From positions 1-49,018 of the forward strand of contig JABGVH010000042.1 in the NCBI GenBank assembly GCA_018646195.1: a stretch of DNA of 49,018 bases, written 5' to 3'. A program made the position numbers and the translations under genes. The DNA is from Halobacteriovoraceae bacterium. GTDB lineage: Bacteria; Bdellovibrionota; Bacteriovoracia; Bacteriovoracales; Bacteriovoracaceae. The notes below the pieces were generated by a model. It was not told the origin of the DNA, ran no database searches, and saw only the letters and a list, made by a program, of their open reading frames with translations. Shown piece after piece: positions 9,015-16,650 of the stretch; position 1 is the first letter of the stretch; each line of letters begins with the position of its first letter.

Positions 9015-9989
9015 TTATTCCACCTGGTAATCTTCTGGGAATAGGTAAAAAGAAAGATACTTGAAAATATCTAAAAGAGAAATCAAAGCGATGGGGAATT
9101 CATCCTCATTAACAATAATGATGTTGCGGTATCGAAAGGTGAACATATTATTAATGGCGTAGGCAAAAATATGCTTAGTCAGTAGAGTATGTGGATTTGG
9201 CGTCATAAAATCTTTTGCCGCCAATTGATCTGTTTTTAGATTAAACTTCCCGAAAATTTTAAACAAGAAATCTCTTTCAGTTATTATTCCAGAAATTTCA
9301 GTTTCAAACTTCGTAAGGATCACCACTCCCCTCTTGCTTTCTCGCATCTGCTGTAATACTTCCTGGCAACTGGAACTGACATCCATTTTTAGCATTTTTT
9401 TATTTGGATTTATCGCTTTTGAAAGCGGAGACAAGAAAATACTTGAATCCATCCTATGCTTGTTTTCAACGTCTTGACCAAAGCTAAAATTCTCGCCGTA
9501 AATTTCAACAGCGTGCACATCCCAGTCAACTTTGGTTCCAAACTTTTCCACTAAGTTAGGAAAGAGGTCTACCACAAAATGTAAAATATCATTGATCGAA
9601 AGTACGTGTGACAATTTTCCCTGTTCATCTAATACCGGCAAGTGGCGAAATTCTTTTTTTGCCATTATTTTTAAACAAGAGAGAACACGCTCGTCAGACC
9701 GTAGCCCCATTGGGTTGACCGTCATTACTTCACCGGCAGTAGATTCACGCCAATTGTCGACCACCCCGACGACCCTAAGCAAGAGGTCCCTTTCAGATAG
9801 AATCCCCACCAGCTTATCTCCCTCCGTGACCATTAGAGAGCCGATGCGATTTTTCTGCATGATTGCTAGTACATCTAGTAATTTATCATCAGGTGCAATT
9901 GCAATGGGCTTATTCAAGTTGAGGTCTGAAAGCTTTTTTTCAAACTTCGATATATCGATCTCATCTCTAACAATTGCTTCTTCTTCCAT
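9015..9989 (-). CDS. Four-CBS-domain protein, probable nucleotide sensor
   Basis: The 324-residue soluble product consists of two Bateman modules. CBS1 (about 28-78, IAIAPDDKLLDVLAIMQKNRIGSL, ILSERDLLLRVV) and CBS2 (about 86-140, VMTVNPMGLRSDERV, HLPVLDEQGKLSHVLSINDILHF) form the first. After a linker, CBS3 (about 198-252, GIITERDFLFKIFG) and CBS4 (about 262-318, FMTPNPHTLLTKHIF, LISLLDIFKYL) form the second. SERD and TERD are the usual adenosyl-ligand loops. No catalytic domain is attached, so it probably acts through a partner. The ATG has no good Shine-Dalgarno and lies only 9 bases after the T-tract of a hairpin. Confidence 0.8.
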   Translation of the reverse strand: MEEEAIVRDEIDISKFEKKLSDLNLNKPIAIAPDDKLLDVLAIMQKNRIGSLMVTEGDKLVGILSERDLLLRVVGVVDNWRESTAGEVMTVNPMGLRSDERVLSCLKIMAKKEFRHLPVLDEQGKLSHVLSINDILHFVVDLFPNLVEKFGTKVDWDVHAVEIYGENFSFGQDVENKHRMDSSIFLSPLSKAINPNKKMLKMDVSSSCQEVLQQMRESKRGVVILTKFETEISGIITERDFLFKIFGKFNLKTDQLAAKDFMTPNPHTLLTKHIFAYAINNMFTFRYRNIIIVNEDEFPIALISLLDIFKYLSFYLFPEDYQVE

Positions 9990-9998
9990 AATAACGCC

Positions 9999-10028
9999 AA
10001 AAAAAAGGGGTATTAATTAATACCCCTT
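9999..10028 (-). terminator. Perfect 24-bp palindrome plus T-tract: terminator of the metalloprotease gene or leader hairpin of the CBS gene
   Basis: Positions 10005-10028 form an uninterrupted 24-base palindrome (AAGGGGTATT arms around AATT), followed in the minus direction by eight T residues. This has the form of a rho-independent terminator and lies 27 bases after the stop of the metalloprotease gene. It is also inside the expected leader of the CBS gene, so it may act as an attenuator or a 5' stabilising hairpin. Confidence 0.7.
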
Positions 10029-10029
10029 C

Positions 10030-10058
10030 ATTATAACAAATTTATGCTCTTTTATTAA
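10030..10058 (-). promoter_or_regulatory. Predicted sigma70-type promoter for the CBS gene
   Basis: On the minus strand, TTAATA (10058-10053) and a perfect TATAAT (10035-10030) are separated by 17 bases. The -35 overlaps the last codons of the metalloprotease gene. Transcription would begin near 10023, at the 5' foot of the hairpin at 9999-10028. Confidence 0.5.
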
Positions 10059-10894
10059 CTTTTAGGCTTAAACCAGCAAAGTGGCCTTACGCCGACACTT
10101 CTGCCTCTTACGCGAGCACAACTGCCAGGAATCGGATCCTTGCTCGAAAGTTCGTCGAAAATATCCTTGTCGCAAAGGGCGCCTTGGAAATAGGTATCGA
10201 GGCGGCATTGAGCGGCAGGGTGGCGGTCATTTGTGGTGTCCACAACGCGACCATCGGGTGTATTGAAATTACCTCCGCGTCCTCCTCCTAGCAATTTGGC
10301 CAAGGACTTACCGGCCAGTGCAGCTCTCTGACAGAGTGCTAGCTCCCCAGCTTCCGGAAACTCCGCCTTACACTTCTCAGTTACATAATCCGGGATATTG
10401 ATGTTGGCCATAATTCGTACATTATCTTCATCTCTAAAAGTACGGCGGAAGCACTTGAGAGTTCCAAAATAGTCTGCTTGCCCCTCATTTGAGGCCCACT
10501 TGCTACTACTAATTTTAGGAGCTCCTCCAATATGGTGTCCAACCTCGTGGCAAACAACTAATGCAAAGGCGTCATCGGTAACTGCTTCGTGTCTGGCAAG
10601 ACCACCATACATATTAACTACGTACCAAAAGAGAATCCTCTGGGCACTGGCGTTTACCGTTTTATTTTTCCATTTTCTTTTAAGTACAAGTTTTCCCCCC
10701 CTCTTCTTAATAACCGGGGCGTAAACTTTTACCACCTTATCAATGATTTGATTAAAGCGTTTCTCTGTCATGGTATTGGCCTTCTTATCACCGACTGATA
10801 CTTGCATATCATTTTCGGGCATAAAACCTTCACATAATTGAGTGGGAACATTGATTAGCCCAAAGGCCAACAAACCGAGTAGTAATCCTTTCAT
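10055..10894 (-). CDS. Secreted zinc metalloprotease-like protein with HEVGHH motif
   Basis: The 279-residue product has a signal peptide (residues 1-16 or slightly longer, MKGLLLGLLAFGLINV). The zinc motif CHEVGHHIGG has HExxH at 116-120. A probable third ligand is in SNEGQADYF (Glu137), giving the HExxH...E-x-x-A-D layout of gluzincin/M48-like peptidases. The C-terminal half is rich in cysteine (KCFRRTF, KCKAEF, LCQRA, QCRLD, LCDKD, SCARV, LCWFK), consistent with disulphides outside the cytoplasm. It lacks M48 membrane helices, so it is a free secreted enzyme. GGAGG precedes the ATG. Substrate unknown; a predatory or degradative role is inference. Confidence 0.75.
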   Translation of the reverse strand: MKGLLLGLLAFGLINVPTQLCEGFMPENDMQVSVGDKKANTMTEKRFNQIIDKVVKVYAPVIKKRGGKLVLKRKWKNKTVNASAQRILFWYVVNMYGGLARHEAVTDDAFALVVCHEVGHHIGGAPKISSSKWASNEGQADYFGTLKCFRRTFRDEDNVRIMANINIPDYVTEKCKAEFPEAGELALCQRAALAGKSLAKLLGGGRGGNFNTPDGRVVDTTNDRHPAAQCRLDTYFQGALCDKDIFDELSSKDPIPGSCARVRGRSVGVRPLCWFKPKS

Positions 10895-11000
10895 AATCCC
10901 TCCGTAGATTAACTGATTAGAATTGTATGATTTATTTTTTCTTAATCTTATTGTCTCACGGCTAAAAATTATAAGGTCTAACCATTACTAACATCCAACT

Positions 11001-11059
11001 TGTCGAAAATACTCGGACATTGAATATTTATTTAATTATTGTGCCGAAGCTGTCGAAAA
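11001..11059 (+). repeat. Direct repeat TGTCGAAAA, two copies 50 bases apart
   Basis: TGTCGAAAA occurs at 11001-11009 and 11051-11059, start to start exactly 50 bases (about five helical turns), upstream of the cytochrome operon. It could be an operator for that operon. With only two 9-base copies, chance is not excluded. Confidence 0.3.
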
Positions 11060-11095
11060 GACATAGGTAGTTTTTTAAGAATTAAGGAGTCGCCT

Positions 11096-12217
11096 ATCAA
11101 AGCGCTAATTTTAGTATTCAGTTTTGCCTTTGCACTTAACTGTATGGCAGGACCGCGAGAGCAAGCTTATCGATTGCATAATCGGATAGCGGGGGTCCCG
11201 CCTAGTAATGTCATCCTAGACCAAATGCAATTTCTTATTCAAAATAACGATGCCCAAGGGGCGGCACAAATAGCTATGAACAACCCCAACTTTTACTCGA
11301 TCGTGCTTAAGAATTGGGCCAAGACTATGACCAATGTGGATGCCAATTCTAGAGTAGAATTCAACGACTTTACTGCCACTGTGATTGGCATGATCCGCGA
11401 CAATAAGCCCTTTGATCAGGTCCTCTACGCTGATATTTTGTACACAGATAACGGCACATCTGGTGTCACACCTTATGCAAGAGATAGTAATGATCATTAT
11501 AAAGAGCTTGAAGATAATAAAGTTAACTTCATGACGACATTGCAAGAACGAGTTCAAAGCCAGCTCAACGGTATTCCTGACACTGCGGGAGTTTTTACAA
11601 CTCGCGCTGCAGCCGAGGCCTATTTTTCGGCCGGCACTAACCGTCGAGTCACACGCTTTGCATTCATGAACTTTCTCTGCAAAGACTATGAAGAGTTACA
11701 TGACATCACGATACCTGATATTCATGTCAGAAAAGATGTCGCAAGAAATCCAGGTGGAGATAGCCGGACCTATAAGAATAAATGTGTCGGCTGCCACGCG
11801 GGCCAAGATTCGATGAGTGGTGCTTGGGCCTATTTTGATTTTCAAAATGACCAATTAGAATACACCCTCAATGCCGTCGCTCCCAAGATCAATCTCATTT
11901 CTAATTACCCAGAGGCCGGCAATGTTACCAATGACTCCTTTAATAATATGTGGGTTACCGGCCAGAATGCATCTCTTGGTTGGAGAGGCGTTACTTCGGG
12001 CAATGGTGGCAAAGCGCTATTACAAATGCTCTCAAGAACCCGGGCATTTTCAGAATGCATGGCAGAGAGGGCCTATAAACTGACTTGCCTAAAGGATCCT
12101 AAGCAACAGGCCCATCTCGATGCCTTAGACCAATTCGCTACTCAATTTGAAACTACAGATAATTACAATTACAAAACTTTACTAGCAAAGACATCAGTTC
12201 TTTGTCTGGGAGAATAA
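11096..12217 (+). CDS. Exported c-type cytochrome-like protein (CVGCH), possible ATC start
   Basis: From an ATC at 11096 the product is 373 residues with a compact signal peptide (KALILVFSFAFALNCMA, then GPREQ). AAGGAG lies at 11084-11089, exactly 6 bases before this ATC. The only conventional in-frame start, TTG at 11039, has no ribosome site and gives a 19-residue extension. Residues about 185-245 read TNRRVTRFAFMNFLC, then IPDIHV, then a CVGCH haem site (Cys230, Cys233, His234) and MSGAWAYFDF. The order resembles DUF1588-type domains of planctomycete/myxobacterial cytochromes. Periplasmic or envelope location is expected. It is first in an operon with the genes at 12219, 12966, 14430 and 15727. 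Confidence 0.65.
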   Translation: MKALILVFSFAFALNCMAGPREQAYRLHNRIAGVPPSNVILDQMQFLIQNNDAQGAAQIAMNNPNFYSIVLKNWAKTMTNVDANSRVEFNDFTATVIGMIRDNKPFDQVLYADILYTDNGTSGVTPYARDSNDHYKELEDNKVNFMTTLQERVQSQLNGIPDTAGVFTTRAAAEAYFSAGTNRRVTRFAFMNFLCKDYEELHDITIPDIHVRKDVARNPGGDSRTYKNKCVGCHAGQDSMSGAWAYFDFQNDQLEYTLNAVAPKINLISNYPEAGNVTNDSFNNMWVTGQNASLGWRGVTSGNGGKALLQMLSRTRAFSECMAERAYKLTCLKDPKQQAHLDALDQFATQFETTDNYNYKTLLAKTSVLCLGE

Positions 12218-12218
12218 T

Positions 12219-12953
12219 ATGAGTCAGAATAACGACGAAACCAAAGAATTCAATTGGAGAATGGCCTCAAGTATTGGGACCGTGCTAATTCTCCTGCTCT
12301 CTTTCAATCACTGCGTGATTCAACCCTCAAAAACCAGCAAGAAAACCGCCGATGCGGTAGATAATGGAAGTAATAATAATACTAACAACAATAACAATAA
12401 CAATAACAATAACAATAACAACAATAACAATACCAATAATGTCGTCAACGAAGAAGTTGATGTCGGCATCAAAAACTTCGAACAAATAAATATGACCATG
12501 TCAGTTTTAACCGGAGTCTCTACCAGCGACAATGACATCGAGCGGACTTACGAAGAGCTGGAGCTGCAATTGCCGGAAAAAAATGACATCAAGACCTTTC
12601 TTTCGGCCAATCAAGTTGGTATTTCTAAACTAGCTGCGGAGTATTGCGACACCTTGGTTGACTCGAGTGCCCTGCGGACAGTTATCTGGCCAAATTTTAA
12701 TTTTGGTCAAAACCCTAACCAGGCACTAGTTGGGAATTCCACAAATCAGACCTATATTATAAATCAATCCCTCGATAAATTTTGGGGCAATAATATCAAT
12801 ATGAGTGAAAGAGCGAGTGCTCTTACCGAATTAACAACTTTATTAAATGACCTACTTCTAGGCGAAAACCTGGCCAGTTCTGCTACCACGCGGACGGTAG
12901 TCAAAGGCATCTGTATCGCCACTTTAAGTAGTGCGCAGGTAACATTACTTTAG
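12219..12953 (+). CDS. Lipoprotein with atypical lipobox and poly-asparagine linker
   Basis: The 244-residue product has a hydrophobic segment (about 17-29) ending LLLSFNHC, with Cys32 as the probable lipidated residue. His at -1 and Asn at -2 are unusual for a lipobox, which prefers Ala/Gly/Ser at -1. An Asn tract of 21 Asn and 2 Thr (residues 52-74) links it to a helical C-terminal domain (about 75-244) with LTGVSTSDNDIERTYEEL, AAEYCDTLVD and SERASALTELTTLLNDLLLG. That domain contains Cys residues but no CxxCH. The ATG follows GGGAG, two bases after the preceding stop. It probably tethers or spaces a partner of the neighbouring haem proteins, which is inference. Confidence 0.65.
   Translation: MSQNNDETKEFNWRMASSIGTVLILLLSFNHCVIQPSKTSKKTADAVDNGSNNNTNNNNNNNNNNNNNNNNTNNVVNEEVDVGIKNFEQINMTMSVLTGVSTSDNDIERTYEELELQLPEKNDIKTFLSANQVGISKLAAEYCDTLVDSSALRTVIWPNFNFGQNPNQALVGNSTNQTYIINQSLDKFWGNNINMSERASALTELTTLLNDLLLGENLASSATTRTVVKGICIATLSSAQVTLL
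12372..12440 (+). repeat. In-frame AAC/AAT microsatellite encoding poly-Asn
   Basis: Twenty-three codons, of which 21 are AAT or AAC and two are ACN. The core is an AACAAT hexanucleotide repeat. Slippage of multiples of three would change only linker length. The reverse strand gives a leucine-rich open frame that I regard as a shadow. Confidence 0.9.
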
Positions 12954-12965
12954 GGAGGAAGACCT

Positions 12966-14420
12966 GTGAAAAAGAAAAAAGAAGATAAGATAATTCCCAT
13001 AGAGGGGCACCGACTAAGTACCAGGAGAGACTTCCTTGGACAGGGTCTGGTGGCCGGTTTAGGTTATACTCTAGCACCGAGTGTCTTGGGCAGCCTCTAT
13101 TCAAATGCTGCCCAGGCAGTTGAATGTGGCTCAACTGCCCAATTCGCTCAAAAAACCCCCGTTATTATTCTAGACCTTGCAGGTGGCGCAAATTTCGCCG
13201 GCTCAAATGTCATGGTTGGAGGCGCTGGTGGTCAGTTAGATTTTATCGCCGACTATACTACCCTAGGACTACCGGCCAGTATGGGCCCCGCAATGACAGG
13301 TCAGCTCAATAATGAAATGGGTTTGATGTTTCACAATGACAGCGCAATTTTAAGAGGAATTCAAAATACTACTAGTATGGCAAATAGGTTGAAGTGTGAT
13401 GGAGGAATTTTCTGTACTTCATCCTCTGACGATACCAGCAATAATCCGCATAACCCCATGTACTGGCTGAATAAGGCCGGCGCAGAGGGAGAATTAACTC
13501 CGCTAGCGGGGACCCGAAACACGCCTTCAGGCGGGCGTTCGGTTATGCCACCCGAAAGTTTTAATCCGGCGCTACAACCAGTCACACTGACTCGTCCAAG
13601 CGATGCCCTTAGTCTGGTCAACGTTGGTAAGTTAGGAAGCCTCTTCGATCAGGCCAAGGCCGAAAAAATCCTTAAATCTATTGAAAATTTAAGTGAGTCT
13701 CGAATAGCTTCTTTTGCCCAGCAATCACTCCCCGACCAAGTCAAAGATTTAATTCGTTGTGGCTATGTAGGAACCAATGATCTGATTTCTAAATTTACCG
13801 CTCAGGCGATTGATCCCAGCCTCGATAATGCCGTACTTCAGGCCTTTGACAATCTCGGAGATGGTGACCAACGCAAGACTGCCACTATCGCGAAGATGGT
13901 GATTGATGGCTATATCGGTGCAGGAACGGTAGAGAAAGGTGGTTATGATTATCATAATGGAACCAGAGCAACCGGTGAGAATCGAGACTTTGATGCCGGT
14001 GAATTAATTGGGCGAATCATAAGTCTTGCCGCCCTCAAAGGCAAAGACGTTATGATCTATGTCATTTCGGATGGCGCAGTTTCAGCAAAAAATGAAGTCG
14101 ATAATTCTAATGATGGTCGTGGAAAATTTGTTTGGAGTGGCGATAGCGGTCAACGCTCATCCGCCTTCATGCTGCTCTATAGAAATGCAGGTCGCGCGAC
14201 CCTTCGAACTGGTCGTCGTCAAGTTGGACATTTTAAAGATAATGGAGCGGTAGAAAATAGCGCCACTCCTGCAAGTAATAGCGTCACAAACTTAGCAAAA
14301 CTAATCACTGCTAACTATCTTGCCCTCCATGGTGAAGAGGCGAAATTGGCAGAGGTAGTAGGTGATAACCCTTTTGGGGCCAGCCTCAATGATTATTTAT
14401 TATTTAATAAAATTAACTAA
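12966..14420 (+). CDS. Tat-exported DUF1501-like protein
   Basis: The 484-residue product starts at a GTG with AGGGAGG upstream. A twin-arginine signal is clear: STRRDFLGQG at 18-27, a hydrophobic stretch, and likely cleavage after AAQA (residue 51). The mature start VIILDLAGGANFAGSNVM, the DSAILRGIQN strand and a late GGYDYHNGTRATGE...GELIGRIISLAA...VMIYVISDGA section match the layout of DUF1501 proteins. These are Tat-exported partners of multi-domain cytochromes in planctomycetes and myxobacteria, and their fold is alkaline-phosphatase-like. Tat export implies folding, perhaps with a cofactor, before export. Catalytic residues are not obvious. It lies 12 bases after the Asn-repeat lipoprotein gene. 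Confidence 0.65.
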   Translation: MKKKKEDKIIPIEGHRLSTRRDFLGQGLVAGLGYTLAPSVLGSLYSNAAQAVECGSTAQFAQKTPVIILDLAGGANFAGSNVMVGGAGGQLDFIADYTTLGLPASMGPAMTGQLNNEMGLMFHNDSAILRGIQNTTSMANRLKCDGGIFCTSSSDDTSNNPHNPMYWLNKAGAEGELTPLAGTRNTPSGGRSVMPPESFNPALQPVTLTRPSDALSLVNVGKLGSLFDQAKAEKILKSIENLSESRIASFAQQSLPDQVKDLIRCGYVGTNDLISKFTAQAIDPSLDNAVLQAFDNLGDGDQRKTATIAKMVIDGYIGAGTVEKGGYDYHNGTRATGENRDFDAGELIGRIISLAALKGKDVMIYVISDGAVSAKNEVDNSNDGRGKFVWSGDSGQRSSAFMLLYRNAGRATLRTGRRQVGHFKDNGAVENSATPASNSVTNLAKLITANYLALHGEEAKLAEVVGDNPFGASLNDYLLFNKIN

Positions 14421-14429
14421 GGTGTTCCA

Positions 14430-15722
14430 TTGAAAATCTTTCAAAGTAGAAAGGTCTCAGTTTTTATTCTCTTATTCCTCCTTTTGGGGTCATACAACCA
14501 TTGTATGAGTCCAAAGAAAGGAAAATTAAAATTTAATTCTACAGAGGAATCTCCTCTAGGTAGTGGCAATAATACCTCTTCTGTTGCAGCATTTTCACAA
14601 ACCCTTCACCCTATTACCAAGGCCAACTGTACCATCTGCCACGGGGTCAATCAGGCACCTCTTCATGCGGTAGATGATGCACAACAGGCACACGATGCTG
14701 TTGTTAATGCCGGCAAGGTCAACATGTCCAACCCCGGCCAATCTCGAATGGTATTAAAATTGATAAACGAAAATCACAATTGCGGAACCAATTGTGCCAG
14801 CTGGGCCGCCCAAATGGAAACTGCCATCACCACTTGGAATAGTATGCTGGCCAACAATGGCAATAATAATGGGGATGATGAACCCAATAGAACCGCCGAT
14901 AGCCCGCCGCTAATCACAATTCTTGATCCCAATAATAATATGGATAATGGAACCTTAGTTCTCGATCCCGAATCTGGTTCGTTAGTAGCACCTATGGTTG
15001 CCGGAGTAGATGGTGAAATAGATTTCATCCACGTCCCTGACAATGGCGCAAATCTGGCCAATAACGACGCTACGGCGGGAATTGGCTACATTAATTTTAA
15101 TTCTACTATTTCTGACAATTATAAAGTTTATGGCTTTGTCGATGCTCCTGGCAATGGTGACAATTCCTTTCATATAAAAATCGATAATGGTGCTTATAAT
15201 GAATGGCATATCACAGAAACTGAAGGCTTTGAGTGGCGCGAGCTTACCAATACCGCTAATCAAAATCCGGTCAGTATTTTCCTACCGGCAGGGAATGGCC
15301 ATATCTTCGAAGTTCGCCAAAGAGAAGACGGGACAAAAATTAGCCAGGTAGTAGTTACCAATGATCCTAATGTCGATTTAAATGCCGTCTCGACGGCCGT
15401 GATTGGCACTCTCACCTACGACCTTTCTATGCACCTCAATCAGAATATCCAATTTCAAATTGACGTTCAGGAATTCGATGATTTTAGTTATAAATTCTCG
15501 AATCCTCGGATGCTAACCAATGGTGCCAATGTCTACGTCAAAGATATTAAAATCTACATCAATAGAAATTGGAATGCTCAGCATTCGACCTATACGGTGG
15601 TGGATAAAATCGTAACCCCCGCCGACTCTAGCCTTTCTCCTCATAGCATGATTGTTTTGAAAGACCTAGGCCCCCAATTTGATCTAGTCGGTTTTTCATT
15701 TGAAATCCTGACGGTGCAATAG
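14430..15722 (+). CDS. Haem c lipoprotein with atypical lipobox and C-terminal beta domain
   Basis: The 430-residue product starts at a TTG with AAGGTG before it. The signal segment VFILLFLLLGSYNHC gives Cys25 as the lipidation site, with the same Asn-His-Cys as the gene at 12219. A monohaem site, NCTICHGVN (Cys67, Cys70, His71), lies in a compact region of about 55-135. A Ser/Asn-rich linker follows. The C-terminal half (about 180-430) is beta-rich with YKVYGFVDAPGNGDNSFHIKIDN and EWRELTN, resembling lectin or carbohydrate-binding jelly-roll folds. Its stop lies 4 bases before the LspA-like gene. It is probably anchored in the outer membrane or the periplasmic face of the inner membrane. Confidence 0.65.
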   Translation: MKIFQSRKVSVFILLFLLLGSYNHCMSPKKGKLKFNSTEESPLGSGNNTSSVAAFSQTLHPITKANCTICHGVNQAPLHAVDDAQQAHDAVVNAGKVNMSNPGQSRMVLKLINENHNCGTNCASWAAQMETAITTWNSMLANNGNNNGDDEPNRTADSPPLITILDPNNNMDNGTLVLDPESGSLVAPMVAGVDGEIDFIHVPDNGANLANNDATAGIGYINFNSTISDNYKVYGFVDAPGNGDNSFHIKIDNGAYNEWHITETEGFEWRELTNTANQNPVSIFLPAGNGHIFEVRQREDGTKISQVVVTNDPNVDLNAVSTAVIGTLTYDLSMHLNQNIQFQIDVQEFDDFSYKFSNPRMLTNGANVYVKDIKIYINRNWNAQHSTYTVVDKIVTPADSSLSPHSMIVLKDLGPQFDLVGFSFEILTVQ

Positions 15723-15726
15723 ACCC

Positions 15727-16578
15727 ATGAAAAAAGAGATCGCAATTTCTCTTGGCCTTTTCACAATGGCCATATTGGTCGATCAGTTGTCCAAGAGTTG
15801 GGCCCTCTCCAATCTAAGTGTTCACTTTAATAAAGGAATCATATTCGGGTTTTATTCCGAGCTACCTAGCTCACTAAGAGTCATTAGCCTCTGTAGTTTT
15901 TTTGGTTTTATTTTCTTTGTTTATTTGATTTTAATTTACCTATTACCATCTCAGCTATCTAGGCTAAAATATGGCATTTCACTTTTTACGGGTGGGATAT
16001 TTGGCAACGTGCTGGATAAGACCTTTCGAGGTAAGGCGATTGATTTTATTCCATTTACTCAGTTTGGTCTCAATATACAATTCAATCTAGCGGACGTCAT
16101 ACAATGGATAGGGGCTGCGATAATTGTCTATAAAGTCGTCGTGGCAGAAAAAATAATTTGGTATCCAGAGAATCAAAGGGGAAAGTTTTTAGTTAATCCC
16201 GCAGAGCAAATTCGCTTTGGTCTTAAATTTGCGGCGATTTCCATTTGCTCTTTCTTTTTGATCGGCCTTTTTTCTTTTACCTTTTTTCGCACCAGCATTT
16301 TAGAAAATAATCTGAATAATGCCGACGCCCTACTCTCGGGCTTTCTTCTGGCCTATATTTCGCTCTCTCTTATTTTCACCCTATTGGTCTTTTTTGCAGG
16401 ACTAATTATTTCACATAAAACCGCAGGCCCTCTATATGCCTTTGAGCTTTATGTAGAAGACCTTCTAAAGGGGGATCGGCGAGATTTAGTGCTTCGCGAC
16501 GGAGACAATTACCGCCACCTCGAAAGCATTGCCCAGAACCTTAATCAGCACTTCAAAAAGAACGACCAGGCGCGCTAA
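15727..16578 (+). CDS. Signal peptidase II (LspA)-like protein fused to a TM-HAMP-like module
   Basis: The 283-residue product is far longer than ordinary LspA (about 160-170). Residues 1-140 carry the LspA motifs: VDQLSK (Asp19), FNKGIIFGF (Asn35), TGGIFGNVLDK (Asn94), then AIDFI with catalytic-type Asp106 and FNLAD with Asp123. The usual Arg after the GN-x-x-D motif is Lys98, and the periplasmic loop before FNKG is short. Residues about 165-188 and 205-228 are two more membrane helices. Residues 229-277 (TAGPLYAFELYVEDLLKGD...LRDGDNYRHLESIAQNLN) are HAMP-like. The ATG lies 4 bases after the preceding gene. LspA cleaves prolipoproteins at the lipidated Cys. I infer a specialised paralogue for the adjacent lipoproteins. 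Confidence 0.75.
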   Translation: MKKEIAISLGLFTMAILVDQLSKSWALSNLSVHFNKGIIFGFYSELPSSLRVISLCSFFGFIFFVYLILIYLLPSQLSRLKYGISLFTGGIFGNVLDKTFRGKAIDFIPFTQFGLNIQFNLADVIQWIGAAIIVYKVVVAEKIIWYPENQRGKFLVNPAEQIRFGLKFAAISICSFFLIGLFSFTFFRTSILENNLNNADALLSGFLLAYISLSLIFTLLVFFAGLIISHKTAGPLYAFELYVEDLLKGDRRDLVLRDGDNYRHLESIAQNLNQHFKKNDQAR

Positions 16579-16596
16579 AATCACCTAAAATTGGCG

Positions 16597-16625
16597 TTTC
16601 ATTTCAGCTGACTATCCTCTATAAT
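16597..16625 (+). promoter_or_regulatory. Predicted promoter of the haem-barrel gene
   Basis: A perfect TATAAT lies at 16620-16625, with TTTCAT 17 bases upstream at 16597-16602. The expected start of transcription is near 16632, giving a leader of about 20 bases before the ATG at 16651. The -35 match is weak. Confidence 0.4.
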
Positions 16626-16650
16626 CGACCATCAAACTCGGTTATGGAAA

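Noticed and set aside
11039-11095. TTG start giving a 19-residue N-terminal extension of the cytochrome
   Set aside because: No Shine-Dalgarno lies before it, and the AAGGAG site falls inside the extension. Kept as an alternative only.
12372-12440. CRISPR-like array
   Set aside because: A simple in-frame hexanucleotide repeat without spacers, and no cas genes are present.
12320-12538. Leucine-rich reverse-strand frame of 72 codons opposite the Asn tract
   Set aside because: It exists because AAC/AAT reads as Leu-rich codons in reverse; there is no ribosome site and it lies wholly inside a well-supported gene.
15727-16578. Ordinary housekeeping lspA
   Set aside because: Length 283, two extra helices and a HAMP-like tail do not fit. 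The neighbours point to a specialised paralogue.
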